Shown piece after piece: positions 1-8,611 of a DNA stretch of 64,000 nt (position 1 is the stretch's first letter; each line of letters begins with the position of its first letter). A program made the position numbers and the translations under genes. Below the pieces are notes generated by a model, which worked only from the letters and a program-made list of their open reading frames with translations, was not told the origin of the DNA and made no database searches. The stretch comes from Nocardioides pinisoli (GTDB lineage Bacteria; Actinomycetota; Actinomycetes; Propionibacteriales; Nocardioidaceae), in assembly GCF_024199985.1 (NCBI RefSeq), contig NZ_JANARS010000005.1, positions 124,001-188,000 of the forward strand, in the 5' to 3' direction.

Positions 1-121
1 TGAGCCGCGTCGGGTTCCCCGACTCGTCGGACTCCGACACCTCGTAGCGGTTGACCATCATGGTCAGCTTCTGCTTGACCACGAAGTGCGGCAGGTACAT
101 CTCGGCGGCGGTCCCGGGCAT
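1..121 (-). CDS. LURP-one-related family protein, N-terminal fragment
   Basis: The first 40 codons of a leftward gene run off the window edge. The visible residues include MYLPHFVVKQKLTMMVNRYE, which resembles the N-terminus of actinobacterial LURP-one-related (tubby C-terminal-like) proteins, whose role is uncertain. The ATG at 121 is preceded by TAGGCT (128-133) with a 6-nt gap, so translation is probably leaderless. The metG stop codon TAG lies inside that -10 hexamer, so the two genes abut almost without spacing. The family call rests on a short fragment. Confidence 0.6.
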   Translation of the reverse strand, partial: MPGTAAEMYLPHFVVKQKLTMMVNRYEVSESDESGNPTRL

Positions 122-130
122 GCGACGAGC

Positions 131-1945
131 CTAGCCAGCAGCGCGGGCCAGCTCCTCCTCCACCACGGACGGGTCGAGCTTGGTGAAGACCGGCGTCGGC
201 TTGTCGACCTTCGCCCCGACGACGACCGGGCGCGACTCCCACGCGGGCGTCGAGGTGTACTCGCCGGTGATGATCGAGTACGACGTGTGGCCGGCGCCGT
301 TGTCGGGCTCGAGCTCGTCGACCTGCTCGATGCGCGGCATCGGCATGAACTCGCCCTCGCCGCCGAGCACGGCGTGCACCTTGTTGGCCGAGTGCGGCAG
401 GAACGGCGAGAGCAGCGTGTTGCAGTCGCTGACGCACTGGGCGGCGACGTGCAGCACGGTGCCGAGGCGCTCGCGCTGCGACTCGTCCTTCATCTTGTAG
501 GGCTCGGTGACGGTCAGGTACTTGTTGACCTCGCCGACGACCCGCATCGCCTCGGCGATGGCCGCTCGCAGGCGGTGCTTCTCCACCAGGCCGCCGACGG
601 TCGCGAAGCCGTCGCGGACGGTGGCGAGCACCTGCTCGTCGACCTCCTTGAGCGGGCCGGCGGCGGGGATCTCGCCGAAGCTCTTGGCGATCATGGTGGC
701 GGTGCGGTTGACCAGGTTGCCCCAGCCGGCGACCAGCTCGGAGTTGTTGCGGGTGACGAAGTCGGCCCACGTGAAGGCGGCGTCCGAGGTCTCGGGCCCG
801 GCGGCGCAGATGTAGTAGCGCAGCGGGTCGGGGCCGTAGCGGGCGAGGAAGTCACCGACGTAGATGACGTTGCCGCGGCTGGTGGAGAACTGCGAGTCGC
901 CGAAGGTGAGGAACTCGCTGGAGACCACCTCGGTCGGCAGGTTGAGCGTGCCGTAGGCGCCGGGCTCGCCGCCCTTGTCGCCCTTCCCGTTGTAGGCAAG
1001 CAGCTCGGCCGGCCAGATCTGGGAGTGGAAGACGATGTTGTCCTTGCCCATGAAGTAGTAGGACTCCGCCTGCTCCCCGGTCTCGGAGGCGTTCCACCAC
1101 TCGCGCCACTTCTCGGGCTCGCCCTGCCGGCGTGCCCACTCGATGGAGGCCGAGAGGTAGCCGATGACGGCGTCGAACCACACGTAGAGCCGCTTGGTCG
1201 GCTGGTCCTCCCAGCCGGGGACCGGGATGCCCCAGTCGATGTCGCGGGTCATCGCGCGCGGCCGGATCTCCTTGAGGATGTTCTGGCTGAACTTGATGAC
1301 GTTGGGGCGCCACAGGCCGGTCGCCTCGCGCTGGTCGAGCCACTCCCCCAGCGCTCCGGCGAGCGCCGGGAGGTCGAGGAACCAGTGCTGGGTGTCGGTG
1401 AACTCCGGGGTCTCCCCGTTGATCTTCGAGCGCGGGTCGATCAGGTCGGTCGGGTCGAGCTGGTTGCCGCAGTTGTCGCACTGGTCGCCGCGCGCGGCGG
1501 CGTACTTGCAGATGGGGCAGGTGCCCTCGATGTAGCGGTCCGGGAGGGTGCGACCCGTCGACGGGCTGATCGCCGTCTTCGTCGTCTGCTCGACCATGTA
1601 GCCGTTGCGGCGGCAGGTCTCGAACATCTCCTGCACCACCGCGTAGTGGTTGCCGGTGGTGGTGCGGGTGAAGAGGTCGTAGGACAGGCCCAGGCCGCAG
1701 AGGTCGTCGACGATCACCTGGTTGTACTTGTCGACCAGCTCGCGGGCGGGCACGCCCTCGTTGTCGGCCAGCACGAGGATCGGCGTGCCGTGCTCGTCGG
1801 TGCCGCTGACCATCAGGACGTCGTGGCCCGCCATCCGCATGAACCTGCTGAACACGTCGGAGGGCACGCCGAAACCGGCGACGTGGCCGATGTGGCGCGG
1901 GCCGTTGGTGTACGGCCAGGCGACGGCGGACAGGACACGAGTCAT
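131..1945 (-). CDS. metG: Methionyl-tRNA synthetase
   Basis: This 604-residue class I aminoacyl-tRNA synthetase charges tRNA-Met with methionine in the cytoplasm. HIGH is at residues 18-21 and is preceded by the typical [12 protein letters not shown] block. A zinc knuckle of paired cysteines (CPIC...CDNC, about 142-158) and the [11 protein letters not shown] block follow. The usual KMSKS loop reads FSTSRGN near residue 350, a variant like that of other actinobacterial MetRS proteins. The C-terminal anticodon-binding helical domain is present and there is no C-terminal EMAP-like domain. The ATG at 1945 lies 7 nt after a TAGGCT hexamer (1953-1958), which suggests a leaderless transcript. Confidence 0.97.
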   Translation of the reverse strand: MTRVLSAVAWPYTNGPRHIGHVAGFGVPSDVFSRFMRMAGHDVLMVSGTDEHGTPILVLADNEGVPARELVDKYNQVIVDDLCGLGLSYDLFTRTTTGNHYAVVQEMFETCRRNGYMVEQTTKTAISPSTGRTLPDRYIEGTCPICKYAAARGDQCDNCGNQLDPTDLIDPRSKINGETPEFTDTQHWFLDLPALAGALGEWLDQREATGLWRPNVIKFSQNILKEIRPRAMTRDIDWGIPVPGWEDQPTKRLYVWFDAVIGYLSASIEWARRQGEPEKWREWWNASETGEQAESYYFMGKDNIVFHSQIWPAELLAYNGKGDKGGEPGAYGTLNLPTEVVSSEFLTFGDSQFSTSRGNVIYVGDFLARYGPDPLRYYICAAGPETSDAAFTWADFVTRNNSELVAGWGNLVNRTATMIAKSFGEIPAAGPLKEVDEQVLATVRDGFATVGGLVEKHRLRAAIAEAMRVVGEVNKYLTVTEPYKMKDESQRERLGTVLHVAAQCVSDCNTLLSPFLPHSANKVHAVLGGEGEFMPMPRIEQVDELEPDNGAGHTSYSIITGEYTSTPAWESRPVVVGAKVDKPTPVFTKLDPSVVEEELARAAG

Positions 1946-2011
1946 GCGCTCAAGCCTAGTGAGGGTCGCGCGATGTCTTCACGGCGGTACGACGCGCGGA
2001 CGGTCGAACGC

Positions 2012-2275
2012 TCAGGCACGCCCAGGCGTGTGTCGACGCGTTCCGGACCGCGCCAGTCCGACCGACAGGCCGATGAGCAGCACGCCCAGCGCCACCACTC
2101 CGGACTCCGGGACGGAGACGACCATGCCGACGAGCATCCAGACGAGCACCGCTGCCGCGATCCCCGCCATCGTCGTGCCCAGCACACGCGCCCGCGTCGG
2201 CGCGCTGCCGCGAGCGAGGGCGGCCACCCCCAGGCACGTCGTCATCGCGACGGCCACCAGCAGTGTGTCGAGCAT
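2012..2275 (-). CDS. Small membrane protein, unknown function
   Basis: This 87-residue protein has three hydrophobic stretches (about residues 3-20, 33-52 and 58-75) and ends in a basic tail, so it is probably an integral membrane protein. The ATG at 2275 follows a GGGGAG ribosome site at good spacing, which supports a real gene. It lies between metG and the mycothiol-nitroreductase-like gene on the same strand. I recognise no family. A protein this short and hydrophobic could be a chance frame in GC-rich DNA, but the ribosome site and clean transmembrane pattern argue against that. Confidence 0.6.
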   Translation of the reverse strand: MLDTLLVAVAMTTCLGVAALARGSAPTRARVLGTTMAGIAAAVLVWMLVGMVVSVPESGVVALGVLLIGLSVGLARSGTRRHTPGRA

Positions 2276-2341
2276 CTGAGCTCCCCGGTCCCTCGTGCGG
2301 TGGCCCGAGGCTACTCCCGCGACGAGGGGCCGAGGAAGGAC

Positions 2342-2941
2342 TCAGCTGAAGTCGAGGTCGCCGGTCCGCGAGCGCTTGAGCTCGTAGAAGTAGGGGAACT
2401 TCGCCACCGCGACGGCGCCGTCCCAGAGCTCGCCGGCCTCCTCGCCGCGCGGGATCTTCGACAGCACCGGACCGAAGAAGGCCGACCCGTTGATGTGGAT
2501 CGTCGGCGTGCCGACGTCGTCGCCGACCGGGTCCATGCCCTCGTGGTGGCTCTTCGCCACGGCGTCGTCGAGGGACGCGTCGTCCCAGGCCTCGATCAGC
2601 TCGGCGGGCAGGCCCACGTCGGCCAGCGACGCGGCGACGGTCTCGCGCGTCAGCTCCTCGCCGTTGTTGTGGCGCCGGGTGCCGATCGCGGTGTACCAGT
2701 CGCCGAGGGTCTTGTTGTCGTGCTGCTCCGCGATGCGGATCGCGACCCGGACCGGCTTCTCGGTGCCCTGGAGCATCTCGCGGTACTCGGCCGGGATGTC
2801 CTTGTCCTTGTTGAGGTAGGCCAGCGACATCACATGCCACTGCACCTCGATGTCGCGGACCTGCTCGACCTCGCGGATCCAGCGCGAGGTGATCCAGGCG
2901 AACGGGCAGAGCGGGTCGAACCAGAGGTCAGCGGTAGCCAT
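2342..2941 (-). CDS. DsbA-family protein, mycothiol-dependent nitroreductase (Rv2466c) type
   Basis: This 199-residue thioredoxin-fold protein closely follows Mycobacterium tuberculosis Rv2466c. It has the FDPLCP active-site opening, ITSRWIREV, the VGTPTIHING cis-proline region and the FFGPVLSKIPRGEEAG signature. The family uses mycothiol to reduce substrates. In Rv2466c the active site is CPWC; here it reads CPFAW, so the second cysteine is replaced by alanine and only a monothiol mechanism is possible. The frame is open upstream to 3310, but the ATG at 2941 matches the family N-terminus (ATADLWFDPLCPF). It is divergent from pepN, with about 80 nt between them. Confidence 0.88.
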   Translation of the reverse strand: MATADLWFDPLCPFAWITSRWIREVEQVRDIEVQWHVMSLAYLNKDKDIPAEYREMLQGTEKPVRVAIRIAEQHDNKTLGDWYTAIGTRRHNNGEELTRETVAASLADVGLPAELIEAWDDASLDDAVAKSHHEGMDPVGDDVGTPTIHINGSAFFGPVLSKIPRGEEAGELWDGAVAVAKFPYFYELKRSRTGDLDFS

Positions 2942-3020
2942 GTCCACATCAATCCCTCTCCCTGGCCACCTATTCCCCACCGGTGTGGGTCGGGCCACAT
3001 CCCGGTGGCAGGATGCCCGC

Positions 3021-5588
3021 ATGCCTGGAACCAACCTCACCCGGGACGAGGCCGCCACCCGCGCCGCCCTCCTGGACGTCTCGGCGTACACCGTCGACCT
3101 GGACCTGACGTCAGCCACCCGCCCCGAGGAGACCACCTTCGTCTCGACCACCACGCTGGAGTTCACCTGCCGCGAGCCCGGCGCGAGCACGTTCGCCGAC
3201 CTCGTCGCGCCGACGGTGCGCGAGATCACCCTCAACGGACGCAGCCTCGACCCCGCGACGTCGTACGCCGACAACCGCATCGCGCTCGACGACCTCGAGG
3301 CGACCAACACGCTCGTCGTGACCGCCGACTGTGCCTACTCCAACACCGGCGAGGGCCTGCACCGCTTCGTCGACCCGGCCGACGACAAGGTCTACCTCTA
3401 CAGCCAGTTCGAGGTGCCCGACGCCCGGCGCGTCTTCACCACCTTCGAGCAGCCCGACCTGAAGGCCGTCTTCACGTTCAACGTCACCGCGCCCTCGCAC
3501 TGGGTCGTGGTCTCCAACGCCGCCACGCCCGAGGCCGCCGACCTCGGTGACGGCTCCTCGGTGTGGCGCTTCCCCGCCACCAAGCGGATGTCCACCTACA
3601 TCACCGCGATCGTGGCCGGCGAGTACCACGGCGAGTTCGACACCTACGAGGGCAAGTTCGGCACGATCCCGCTGGGCCACTACTGCCGCCAGTCGCTCAA
3701 GGAGCACATGGACACCGCCGAGCTGGTCGCGCTCACCAAGCAGAGCTTCGAGTGGTTCGAGGAGCAGTTCGACTACCCCTACCCGTTCGGCAAGTACGAC
3801 CAGCTCTACGTCCCCGAGTACAACGCCGGGGCGATGGAGAACGCCGGCTGCGTGACGCTGCGCGACGAGTACCTGCCCCGCAGCCGGCAGCCGCGCTCGT
3901 TCTTCGAGTTCCGCGCGTCGGTCATCACCCACGAGATGGCCCACATGTGGTTCGGCGACCTCGTCACCATGAAGTGGTGGGACGACCTCTGGCTCAACGA
4001 GTCGTTCGCCGAGTGGGCCTGCTACTGGTGCGAGGCCAACGCCACCGAGTTCACCGACGCGTGGACCGGTTTCGCCAACGCCCGCAAGCAGACCGGCTAC
4101 CGCGCCGACCAGCTGCCCTCGACCCACCCGATCGCGGCCGACAACGTCGACCTGCACGCCGTCGAGGTCAACTTCGACATGATCACCTACGCCAAGGGCG
4201 CCTCGGTGCTCAAGCAGCTCGTGGCGTGGGTGGGCATCGAGCCCTTCCTCGAGGGCCTGCGCGCCTACTTCAAGGAGTGGGAGTACGGCAACCCGGAGTT
4301 CAAGGACCTGCTCGCCACCCTGGAGAAGTCCTCCGGCCGTGAGCTGCAGGGCTGGGCGCAGGAGTGGCTCCAGACGGCCGGCGTCAACACGCTGGCCCCG
4401 TCGTTCGAGCTCGGCGCCGACGGCGCCTACACGTCGTTCTCGGTGAGCCAGACGGCCCACGAGGACTGGCCCACGCTGCGCCGTCACCGCCTCGGCATCG
4501 GCCTATACGACATGGTGTCCGACGAGGGCGGCGAGGGCCGCCTGGTCCGTCGCGACTACCTCGAGATCGACGTCGACGGCGCCACCACCGAGGTGCCCGA
4601 GCTCGTCGGCGTCGCGCAGCCCGCGCTGCTGCTGCTCAACGACGAGGACCACGCCTACGCCAAGATCCGCCTCGACGAGCGGTCGCTGTCGACCGCGATC
4701 GAGTCGCTGTCCACCTTCGAGGACTCGCTGCCGCGGGCGCTCGTGTGGGGCGCCGCGTGGGACATGACCCGCGACGGCGAGATGCGCACCCGCGACTGGG
4801 CCGACCTGGTGCTCGCCAACATCGGTCGGGAGACCGACGCGTGGGCCGTGACCCGGATCCCGGCGTCCACGGCGCTGGCGGTCAACTTCTACTCCGACCC
4901 GGCTCACCGTCCGGAGCTCCGGAGGGCGTGGGAGACGGGCCTGCGCGAGCTGCTGCTCGCCGCCGAGCCCGGGAGCGACCACCAGCTCACCTTCGCCCGG
5001 TCCTACGCCGGCGCCGCCCACAGCGACGCCGCGCTCGACGACCTCATCGGCCTGCTCGACGGCTCGTTCGAGGTCGAGGGCCTGGCCGTCGACCAGGACA
5101 TGCGCTGGGTGTTGATCACGGCACTCGCCAAGCAGGGTCGCTTCGGCGACGCCGAGATCGACGCCGAGCTGGAGGTCGACAAGACGATCTCGGGCAAGGA
5201 GCAGGCGGCCGCCGCGCGCGCCGCCCAGCCGACCGCCGAGGCCAAGGCCGCGGCGTGGGACGCGCTCCTCGACCCCTCGACCCCCAACGAGACGTCGCGC
5301 GAGATCGCGTTCTCGATCTTCCGGTTCGGCCAGGAGGACGTGATCGCGCCCTACCTGGAGAAGTTCCTCGCCGCGTCGGAGACCCTCGTCGACGTGCTGG
5401 GCTTTCACAAGGCCTCGACGATCCTCGAGTACGGCTTCCCGAAGGCCCTCGGGTCCGAGGCCACCCTCAGCCGGCTCGACGAGTGGCTCGCGACCAGCTC
5501 GGCGCCCAAGCAGGCGCAGCGCTACGTCGGCGAGGCGCGCGCCGAGATCGCCCGCGCGCTGGTGGCCCAGCGGCACGACGCGAGCTGA
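3021..5588 (+). CDS. pepN: Aminopeptidase N, M1 family zinc metallopeptidase
   Basis: This 855-residue cytoplasmic enzyme removes N-terminal amino acids from peptides. The exopeptidase motif GAMEN is at residues 270-274. The zinc site is HEMAH at 304-308, with the third ligand in NESFAEW about 19 residues later. The C-terminal ERAP1-like helical domain fills residues from about 530 onward. The length is normal for actinobacterial PepN. The ATG at 3021 gives the usual MPGTNLTRDEA start, although the frame stays open upstream to 2850. A strong hairpin (5608-5646) follows the stop codon. Confidence 0.96.
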   Translation: MPGTNLTRDEAATRAALLDVSAYTVDLDLTSATRPEETTFVSTTTLEFTCREPGASTFADLVAPTVREITLNGRSLDPATSYADNRIALDDLEATNTLVVTADCAYSNTGEGLHRFVDPADDKVYLYSQFEVPDARRVFTTFEQPDLKAVFTFNVTAPSHWVVVSNAATPEAADLGDGSSVWRFPATKRMSTYITAIVAGEYHGEFDTYEGKFGTIPLGHYCRQSLKEHMDTAELVALTKQSFEWFEEQFDYPYPFGKYDQLYVPEYNAGAMENAGCVTLRDEYLPRSRQPRSFFEFRASVITHEMAHMWFGDLVTMKWWDDLWLNESFAEWACYWCEANATEFTDAWTGFANARKQTGYRADQLPSTHPIAADNVDLHAVEVNFDMITYAKGASVLKQLVAWVGIEPFLEGLRAYFKEWEYGNPEFKDLLATLEKSSGRELQGWAQEWLQTAGVNTLAPSFELGADGAYTSFSVSQTAHEDWPTLRRHRLGIGLYDMVSDEGGEGRLVRRDYLEIDVDGATTEVPELVGVAQPALLLLNDEDHAYAKIRLDERSLSTAIESLSTFEDSLPRALVWGAAWDMTRDGEMRTRDWADLVLANIGRETDAWAVTRIPASTALAVNFYSDPAHRPELRRAWETGLRELLLAAEPGSDHQLTFARSYAGAAHSDAALDDLIGLLDGSFEVEGLAVDQDMRWVLITALAKQGRFGDAEIDAELEVDKTISGKEQAAAARAAQPTAEAKAAAWDALLDPSTPNETSREIAFSIFRFGQEDVIAPYLEKFLAASETLVDVLGFHKASTILEYGFPKALGSEATLSRLDEWLATSSAPKQAQRYVGEARAEIARALVAQRHDAS

Positions 5589-5607
5589 GCGTCGTACACA
5601 CATCACG

Positions 5608-5646
5608 GTGGAGGCCCGAGGTCATGCGATGACCTCGGGCCTCCAC
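5608..5646 (+). terminator. Intrinsic terminator-like hairpin after pepN
   Basis: A perfect 18-bp inverted repeat with a 3-nt loop starts 19 nt after the pepN stop. The arms begin GTGGAGGCCCGAGG and end CCTCGGGCCTCCAC. No long U tract follows, as is common in actinobacteria. It separates pepN from the next gene. Confidence 0.8.
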
Positions 5647-5669
5647 TCGTCTCATGAGGGAGTGCCGTG

Positions 5670-6308
5670 ATGCCGACCGACAGGTCGAGCCCCGCGCTGC
5701 TGACGCTGCACGCCGTCCGGCTGCTGGGGTTCGCGGACACGCCGCGCGTCGCGGCCCGCTACCGGCTCGACACGACTCGCACCGCGTCGCTGCTCGAGGA
5801 CTTCCGGGCCGGCGGCTGGGTAACGAGGTCCGAGTTCGCCGGGACCGGCGGGTGGTCGCTCACCGACTCCGGCCGAGCCGAGGACGAGCGGTTGCTCGCC
5901 GACGAGCTGTCAGCGAGTGGAGGACGCGCGGTGGTGGCGCGGGTGCACGCGAGCTTCGTGCCGCTCAACGCGCGCTTCCAGCAGGCGGTGACCCGGTGGC
6001 AGCTGCGACCGGTCGGCGGCAACGCCTTCGCGGCCAACGACCACACCGACTTCCGCTGGGACGACCGCGTGATCGCGTCCCTGCGCTCGGTCGGTCGCCG
6101 CCTCGGGGCGCTCGAGGACGACGTCACGCAGGTCCTGCCACGGTTCTCGGGCTACGCGGCGCGCTACGACGCGGCGATCGCCCGCGTCGTCGCGGGTCAG
6201 CACCAGTGGGTCGACGGCGTCGGCACCGACTCGTGCCACCTCGTCTGGTTCCAGCTCCACGAGGACCTGCTCGCCACCCTGGGTCTCGAGCGCGGCGCCG
6301 GGCGCTGA
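5670..6308 (+). CDS. Winged-helix-like protein, unknown function
   Basis: This 212-residue soluble protein begins with a region that reads like a winged helix-turn-helix: TLHAVRLLGFADTPRVAARY, then a strand pair GGWSLTDSGRAEDERLL typical of MarR/PadR-type wings. The remainder (residues 85-212) is helical, with conserved-looking W and H residues and no catalytic motif that I recognise. The ATG at 5670 is preferred over the GTG at 5667 because the GAGGGAG ribosome site lies about 7 nt from it. It follows the pepN terminator and so has its own promoter. Its DNA target is unknown. Confidence 0.7.
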   Translation: MPTDRSSPALLTLHAVRLLGFADTPRVAARYRLDTTRTASLLEDFRAGGWVTRSEFAGTGGWSLTDSGRAEDERLLADELSASGGRAVVARVHASFVPLNARFQQAVTRWQLRPVGGNAFAANDHTDFRWDDRVIASLRSVGRRLGALEDDVTQVLPRFSGYAARYDAAIARVVAGQHQWVDGVGTDSCHLVWFQLHEDLLATLGLERGAGR

Positions 6309-6330
6309 AGCCGCCCGGGCGCAGCGCGCG

Positions 6331-6741
6331 TCAGGCGTGGAGGGTGTTCTGCGGGCGCGCGTGCTCGGCGAGCATCGCGATGCCCCGCTGGAGCCCGACC
6401 AGCACGTTGCCGGCGGCGAACTCCGTCGACATGGCCAGGACGGCGAGCTCGACCTCGGCGTCGGTGAGGTGGCGGCGCACCTCGCCGCCGGTGACGACCT
6501 CGATGACGCGGCGGCGCGGGTCGACGAGCACCAGCACGCTCCGGGCCGGGACCACGAGCCGGTTGTGGAGCCGGGTGGCCCAGGCGCGGGTGTCGTCGCC
6601 CTCGACGGGGCCGACGTAGACGGAGAACTCGAACCGGCAGGTCTGCTCGGCGAGGCGGATGGTCTTGTCGAGGGCCAGCCGATCCGTCTCGCTCAGCACC
6701 TCACCAGCGGCCACTTGCGCCACCCGCCCGGGAGTCCGCAC
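6331..6741 (-). CDS. DUF5130 family protein (TPM-like fold)
   Basis: The 136-residue protein contains SETDRLALDKTIRLAEQTCRF, VYVGPVEGDD and a VLVLVDPRRRVIEVVTGGEVRRHL block. This is the pattern of actinobacterial DUF5130 proteins, related to TPM-domain (YgcG-like) proteins. No biochemical role is established. The GTG at 6741 makes it overlap the upstream gene by 41 nt; a later in-frame GTG would remove part of this, so the start is uncertain. It lies directly downstream of a small secreted or membrane protein on the same strand, which suggests a two-gene operon. Confidence 0.75.
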   Translation of the reverse strand: MRTPGRVAQVAAGEVLSETDRLALDKTIRLAEQTCRFEFSVYVGPVEGDDTRAWATRLHNRLVVPARSVLVLVDPRRRVIEVVTGGEVRRHLTDAEVELAVLAMSTEFAAGNVLVGLQRGIAMLAEHARPQNTLHA

Positions 6742-7090
6742 CGTCGGGCGCGGGCAGCTCGGCGACGCCCTGGCGGGGTCCGCCGATCCACTGCGCCTCG
6801 CCGGCCGAGTGGTCGGGCAGCAGCTTCTCGCCGCGCACCATGGCGGGCAGGTAGACCGCGAGGGCGATCAGCGCGAAGAGCAGCAGCGGGGCGCCGACGA
6901 AGATCCCGAGGGCGTGGAGCACGTCGAGTCCGGAGTGCTCGGTCTGGCCGCCCCAGCCCTCCGGGACGTCGGCGTGGGCCGGCGCTGCGAGCAGGGCGAG
7001 GGCGGCGCCGGCGGCCAGGGCCGTGGCACGGCCCGTCCGGCGCACGCGCGTGCTGCGGGACGAGCGGGAAGGGCTGACGTGCGTGGTCAC
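6701..7090 (-). CDS. Small membrane protein with signal peptide, partner of the DUF5130 gene
   Basis: The 129-residue protein starts with a basic stretch, a hydrophobic core (ALAAGAALALLAAPAHA) and an AHA-type cleavage site near residue 41. One transmembrane helix follows (about 65-87, FVGAPLLLFALIALAVYLP), then a short cytoplasmic tail (GEKLLPDHSAGEAQWIG). I chose the GTG at 7090 because it places the signal peptide near the N-terminus; an upstream ATG at 7123 would collide with the divergent MscS start at 7122. The DUF5130 gene overlaps its end. The function is unknown. Confidence 0.7.
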   Translation of the reverse strand: MTTHVSPSRSSRSTRVRRTGRATALAAGAALALLAAPAHADVPEGWGGQTEHSGLDVLHALGIFVGAPLLLFALIALAVYLPAMVRGEKLLPDHSAGEAQWIGGPRQGVAELPAPDGADSRAGGASGRW

Positions 7091-7121
7091 GGGCAACAGG
7101 GTATCGCCCATACTGACGGGC

Positions 7122-8177
7122 ATGCTTCACCCCCTCACCACCCCGATCATGACCATGACCGAGGTCTCCGGGAGCGAGACCAACCCCTGCGACGACGACG
7201 CCAGCCTCTGCAACCTGACGTGGGAGCAGACCGGCGACTCCACGCTGTCGACGGCCGTGGACTGGGTCGTCGGCAAGCCGTCGGCGCTGGTGGGACTGAT
7301 CCTGATCGGACTCCTCGTCCGGTGGTTGCTCCACCGCCTCATCGACCGCATCGTCAGCAGGGCCGAGAGCGGGGTGCTGCCCGACCGCCTCAGCCGCGCC
7401 GTCTCCGGCGGCCGCATGGGAGCGGCCCTCAACCTGCGCGAGGACCCCGGCTACACCCGACGCGTCCAGCGGGCCGCCACGATGGGCTCGCTGCTGAAGA
7501 GCATCGTGACCGGCGTCGTCCTGACGGTCGTCACGCTGATGTTCATCGCCGAGCTCGGCTACGACATCGCTCCCCTGATCGCGAGCGCCGGCATCATCGG
7601 CGTGGCTATCGGCTTCGGCTCGCAGGCCCTGGTCAAGGACTTCCTGTCCGGCATCTTCATGATCTTCGAGGACCAGTACGGCGTGGGCGACGTCGTCGAC
7701 CTCGGTGAGGCCTCCGGCACCGTGGAGGCCGTGAGCCTCCGGGTCACGCGGCTACGGGACGTCAACGGCACGGTCTGGTACGTCCGCAACGGCGAGATCC
7801 TCCGCGTGGGCAACATGAGCCAGAACTGGGCGCGCACCGTGCTCGACGTGACGGTCGGCTACACCGAGGACCTGGTCGCCGTACGCCGCGTGCTGGAGGA
7901 GGTCGCCCACGACCTGTGGGAGGACGAGGACTTCAAGGGCCTCATCATCGAGGAGCCCGAGGTGTGGGGCGTGGAGTCCCTCGGCGTCGACGGCATCGTG
8001 GTGCGCGTGACGCTCAAGACCGCACCCCTCGAGCAGTGGGGCGTCGCGCGCGCGATGCGCGAGCGGGTCAAGGCGCGCTTCGAGCACGAGGGCATCGACC
8101 TCGCGGTCGCCCAGCGCGTGATGTGGCAGGAGAGCGCCCCCTCGGCCGCCTCGGCCGACCACTCCGAGGGCACCTGA
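7122..8177 (+). CDS. Mechanosensitive ion channel, MscS family
   Basis: This 351-residue inner-membrane channel is expected to release solutes on hypo-osmotic shock. An early hydrophobic helix (about 46-64) is followed by the pore region. The block IASAGIIGVAIGFGSQALVKDFLSG (TM3, about 152-176) is the MscS signature, with glycine/alanine packing faces. The beta domain (DVVDLGEASGTVEAVSLRVT) and the cytoplasmic cage domain (VTVGYTEDL... TLKTAPLEQW) follow. The ATG at 7122 lies next to a CATACT -10-like element (7109-7114). It is divergent from the small membrane protein gene. Confidence 0.93.
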   Translation: MLHPLTTPIMTMTEVSGSETNPCDDDASLCNLTWEQTGDSTLSTAVDWVVGKPSALVGLILIGLLVRWLLHRLIDRIVSRAESGVLPDRLSRAVSGGRMGAALNLREDPGYTRRVQRAATMGSLLKSIVTGVVLTVVTLMFIAELGYDIAPLIASAGIIGVAIGFGSQALVKDFLSGIFMIFEDQYGVGDVVDLGEASGTVEAVSLRVTRLRDVNGTVWYVRNGEILRVGNMSQNWARTVLDVTVGYTEDLVAVRRVLEEVAHDLWEDEDFKGLIIEEPEVWGVESLGVDGIVVRVTLKTAPLEQWGVARAMRERVKARFEHEGIDLAVAQRVMWQESAPSAASADHSEGT

Positions 8178-8233
8178 CCCCCGGCTGACCCCCGGCCGGG
8201 CGTCCGTCGGCACCGCGCGGGACAATCAGTGGC

Positions 8234-8611
8234 GTGACCGACACCTTCTACGACGAGATCGGCGGCGAGGAGACGATCCGCACGATCGTGCACCGCTTCT
8301 ACGCCGGTGTGGCCGACGACGAGGTGTTGCGGCCGCTGTATCCGGAGGAGGACCTCGGCCCGGCCGAGGAGCGGTTCGCCCTGTTCCTCATCCAGTACTG
8401 GGGCGGCCCCACGACCTACGGCGACACGCGGGGGCACCCGCGGCTGCGCATGCGCCACGCCCCGTTCCGGGTGACCCCCGAAGCCGCGCAGCACTGGCTG
8501 GTGCACTTCCGGGCCGGGCTGGACGAGGCGGGGCTGACCGCGGAGCAGGACGCCCGGTTCTGGGACTACGTGACCCACGCGGCCCAGTTCATGGTCAACT
8601 CGATGGAGTGA
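8234..8611 (+). CDS. glbO: Group II truncated hemoglobin (trHbO)
   Basis: This 125-residue two-over-two globin binds heme and oxygen in the cytoplasm. The key residues sit where they do in Mycobacterium tuberculosis GlbO: Tyr23 (B10), Tyr36 (CD1), the proximal His75 in RMRHAPF and Trp88 (G8). The GTG at 8234 follows a GACAAT hexamer with a 7-nt gap, so it may be leaderless. Its 3' end overlaps the convergent thioesterase gene by 17 nt. In other actinobacteria this gene often lies near an aminopeptidase N gene; pepN is about 2.6 kb upstream here. Confidence 0.95.
   Translation: MTDTFYDEIGGEETIRTIVHRFYAGVADDEVLRPLYPEEDLGPAEERFALFLIQYWGGPTTYGDTRGHPRLRMRHAPFRVTPEAAQHWLVHFRAGLDEAGLTAEQDARFWDYVTHAAQFMVNSME

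Noticed and set aside
86..3550. Open frame of 1154 codons on the + strand
   Set aside because: It runs antisense through metG and the DsbA-like gene and into pepN in another frame. Composition is Arg/Ala/Gly/Val/Asp-rich without any domain, as expected for complementary frames of GC-rich genes.
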